From: Emcibacteraceae bacterium
Lineage (GTDB): Bacteria > Pseudomonadota > Alphaproteobacteria > Sphingomonadales > Emcibacteraceae
Direction: 5' to 3'
Length of the DNA: 15,647 nucleotides
Assembly: GCA_016763335.1 (NCBI GenBank)
Contig: JAESUD010000343.1
Coordinates: 1 to 15,647 of the forward strand
In this document: positions 14,338 to 15,647 of the stretch, piece by piece
Layout: every line of letters begins with the position of its first letter
Position numbering within the stretch: position 1 is the first letter of the stretch
Translations under genes and position numbers: made by a program
Notes under the pieces: generated by a model
What the model was told of the DNA's origin: nothing
What the model saw: only the letters and a program-made list of their open reading frames with translations
Databases searched by the model: none

Positions 14338-15239
14338 TATTTGTTCTGCTCCAGCAACCATTCTTTAAGTGCAACAACCGGTGCATAGCCAGTATGACTT
14401 TTAGGGGTGATTAGATAATAACCCGCGCTATTTTTAAGCGGAATACCCATCAGTATCTCCAGTTCTCCACGTTCTAGTTCGGTTTTAATCAGGAAGTGAG
14501 GCAGGATTGCAACGCCAAGTCCGGCGACAGCGGCTTGTGTTACCATAGAAAAATGTTCAAGTACCATGCCTTTGTTAGAAGGTGGGGTCAGCTCGTTTTG
14601 TTTGAACCAATCGGCCCATGCATTTGGTCTTGTCTCAATATGAAGAAGCGGCATTGTGGTTAGTTCTTCGGCATGCTTCACAGTATGCTCGCCGATAAAA
14701 GATGGTGCCGCAACGGGTACGGCTTCTTCATCCATTAAAAAAGTACCCTCGGTGCCGGGCCAATTGGGGTGACCAAAATGAATGGCTGAATGTAAATTTT
14801 CGTTAGCAAAATCGAAAGGGGACAGTTTACTGGTAAAGTTCACAGTAATTTGTGGGTTTTTTTTAAGGAAATCAGGAAAGCGCGGCATCAACCAACGCAT
14901 GCCGAATGTGGGCAGGATGGCAAGATTTAAAGTATGCCCCTGTGTGTCACTAACTGCATTTAATGAAGCATTGCGAATGGTACGTAGCGCGATGGCAATT
15001 TCACCAGCATAGGTTTCGCCGACTTCTGTTAATTTGATCGATTTTTTAATGCGTTCAAAAAGCATGATGCCGAGCTGATCTTCGAGCGCGCCGACCTGAC
15101 GGCTAATGGCACCTTGCGTTAGATTTAATTCCTGTGCGGCCAACGTAAAGCTGCCATTTCTCGCGGATGCTTCAAATGCCATGAGCATGCTTGTGCTCGG
15201 AATTAATCTTCTTTGGCCTAACATTTTTCGTCCATTCAT
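14334..15239 (-). CDS. LysR-family transcriptional regulator (GcvA-like)
   Basis: Full-length LysR-type regulator, 301 residues. The winged helix-turn-helix spans about 15-75, with MAFEASARNGSFTLAAQELN and the recognition part LTQGAISRQVGALEDQLG, followed by LFER. The effector domain begins near 105 (LNLAILPTFGMRWLMPRFPD), like the GcvA/AmpR group, and ends APVVALKEWLLEQNKY. The first ATG at 15239 is taken; an in-frame ATG at 15224 is possible. It is divergent from the gene at 15402 and shares a region with inverted repeats, the classic layout for a LysR regulator controlling its neighbour. It meets RTX2 tail to tail with overlapping stops. A broken copy lies at 12404-12495. The effector is unknown. 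Confidence 0.9.
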   Translation of the reverse strand: MNGRKMLGQRRLIPSTSMLMAFEASARNGSFTLAAQELNLTQGAISRQVGALEDQLGIMLFERIKKSIKLTEVGETYAGEIAIALRTIRNASLNAVSDTQGHTLNLAILPTFGMRWLMPRFPDFLKKNPQITVNFTSKLSPFDFANENLHSAIHFGHPNWPGTEGTFLMDEEAVPVAAPSFIGEHTVKHAEELTTMPLLHIETRPNAWADWFKQNELTPPSNKGMVLEHFSMVTQAAVAGLGVAILPHFLIKTELERGELEILMGIPLKNSAGYYLITPKSHTGYAPVVALKEWLLEQNKY

Positions 15240-15350
15240 TACAAAAACTCATTAACCTATGATCAAGAATGAGTTGTTAATTTATCTAGTTTTATGTATT
15301 TTAGGGCAAATTTAAATTGTATGCAATATTTTGAAGTGAGTTTTTGTAAT
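15238..15350. promoter_or_regulatory. Inverted repeats in the lysR divergent region, candidate operator
   Basis: ATTACAAAAACTCA at 15238-15251 returns as an exact 14-base inverted copy at 15337-15350. A third, partial copy (AATGAGTT at 15268-15275) forms an 8-bp dyad with AACTCATT at 15246-15253, with 14 bases between the arms, close to the spacing of LysR-type sites. The left arm touches the lysR start codon, so binding there could give autorepression; the right arm ends 51 bases before the divergent gene. Confidence 0.5.
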
Positions 15351-15401
15351 AATCCCTCTAATCAATTTATTGCTCATCCAATGCTATTAAGGGTTAATAT
15401 T

Positions 15402-15647
15402 ATGAACGTACAAAAGCCAATAAAGAAAAAATACTTACCAAGTGAACGCGAAATTGATTTCCTCGGTAAGGTGGAAAACGCCAAATATGACCGCAAAATC
15501 GTTGCCGGTCTTAAAAAATTCATCGAAGGAAAAGTCGATGATGATATGAAGAGCTTTTATAGCGATGAAGAAATTGACGCGATTTCAGCACTTAAAGGCA
15601 CGAACCGCGACCTTGAAGCCCGTATGCCTGTAAAAATGACCCGCCAT
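15402..15647 (+). CDS. Unidentified protein, 5' part (cut by the window edge)
   Basis: The frame is open from the ATG at 15402 to the right edge, 82 residues. AAGGG at 15389-15393 with 8 bases of spacing supports this start; an in-frame ATG at 15381 has no such site. The visible part is hydrophilic, starts MNVQKPIKKKYLPSEREIDF, has acidic and Lys-rich helices, and ends DLEARMPVKMTRH, with no signal peptide or membrane segment. The last block reminds me of the N-terminal part of lysine 2,3-aminomutase-like (KamA) radical SAM proteins, but the diagnostic CxxxCxxC motif would lie outside the window, so this is only a suspicion. Its position suggests control by the divergent LysR regulator. Confidence 0.6.
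   Translation, partial: MNVQKPIKKKYLPSEREIDFLGKVENAKYDRKIVAGLKKFIEGKVDDDMKSFYSDEEIDAISALKGTNRDLEARMPVKMTRH

Overview
The window looks like part of the chromosome of a moderately AT-rich Gram-negative bacterium. A marine-type alphaproteobacterium is my best guess, from the overall look of the gentisate genes, the LapB-type secretion operon and the RTX proteins. I cannot name a genus from the sequence alone.

Left part (1-5577): aromatic catabolism. A plus-strand operon with short gaps or overlaps encodes the 3' part of a LigJ-like amidohydrolase, gentisate 1,2-dioxygenase, a fumarylpyruvate hydrolase (FAH family), a zeta-class glutathione transferase that fits maleylpyruvate isomerase, and a two-cluster iron-sulfur protein of the QueG/reductive-dehalogenase superfamily. 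The three middle enzymes make the full route gentisate -> maleylpyruvate -> fumarylpyruvate -> fumarate + pyruvate. An HpaB-type flavin-dependent monooxygenase points toward the operon from the minus strand and ends 7 nt after it. A hydroxylase plus a dehalogenase-like protein suggest the natural substrate may be a substituted, possibly halogenated, phenolic compound. That is inference.

Middle part (5590-10162): a divergent control region with a 16-bp perfect palindrome, then a compact type I secretion operon: TolC/LapE-like outer membrane channel, LapB/PrtD-like ABC exporter without an N-terminal peptidase-like domain, and HlyD-like adaptor. The coding regions overlap, so they are probably co-translated.

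Right part (10246-14337): two RTX proteins, the probable cargo. Both start with an unusually long positively charged leader, a hydrophobic stretch ending in an AAC lipobox, a Gly- and Pro-rich linker and a Ca-binding beta-roll. Both end in the same C-terminal domain. RTX1 is broken by a one-base frameshift near 11130 and contains an extra internal copy of that C-terminal domain. Between the RTX genes lies a 219-bp composite scar: the tail of a lysR gene, an internal piece of the same lysR gene, then the last 41 codons of an hlyD gene. Intact versions of both parents lie in the window, at 14334-15239 and 8894-10162. The locus therefore once carried two hlyD-RTX-lysR units, and the segment between them collapsed, leaving two RTX genes served by one exporter.

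Far right: an intact LysR regulator, tail to tail with RTX2 and sharing stop-codon bases, is divergent from the start of a gene cut by the window edge. The region between them has an exact 14-bp inverted repeat that is a good operator candidate. No tRNA, rRNA, CRISPR array or transposase was seen.
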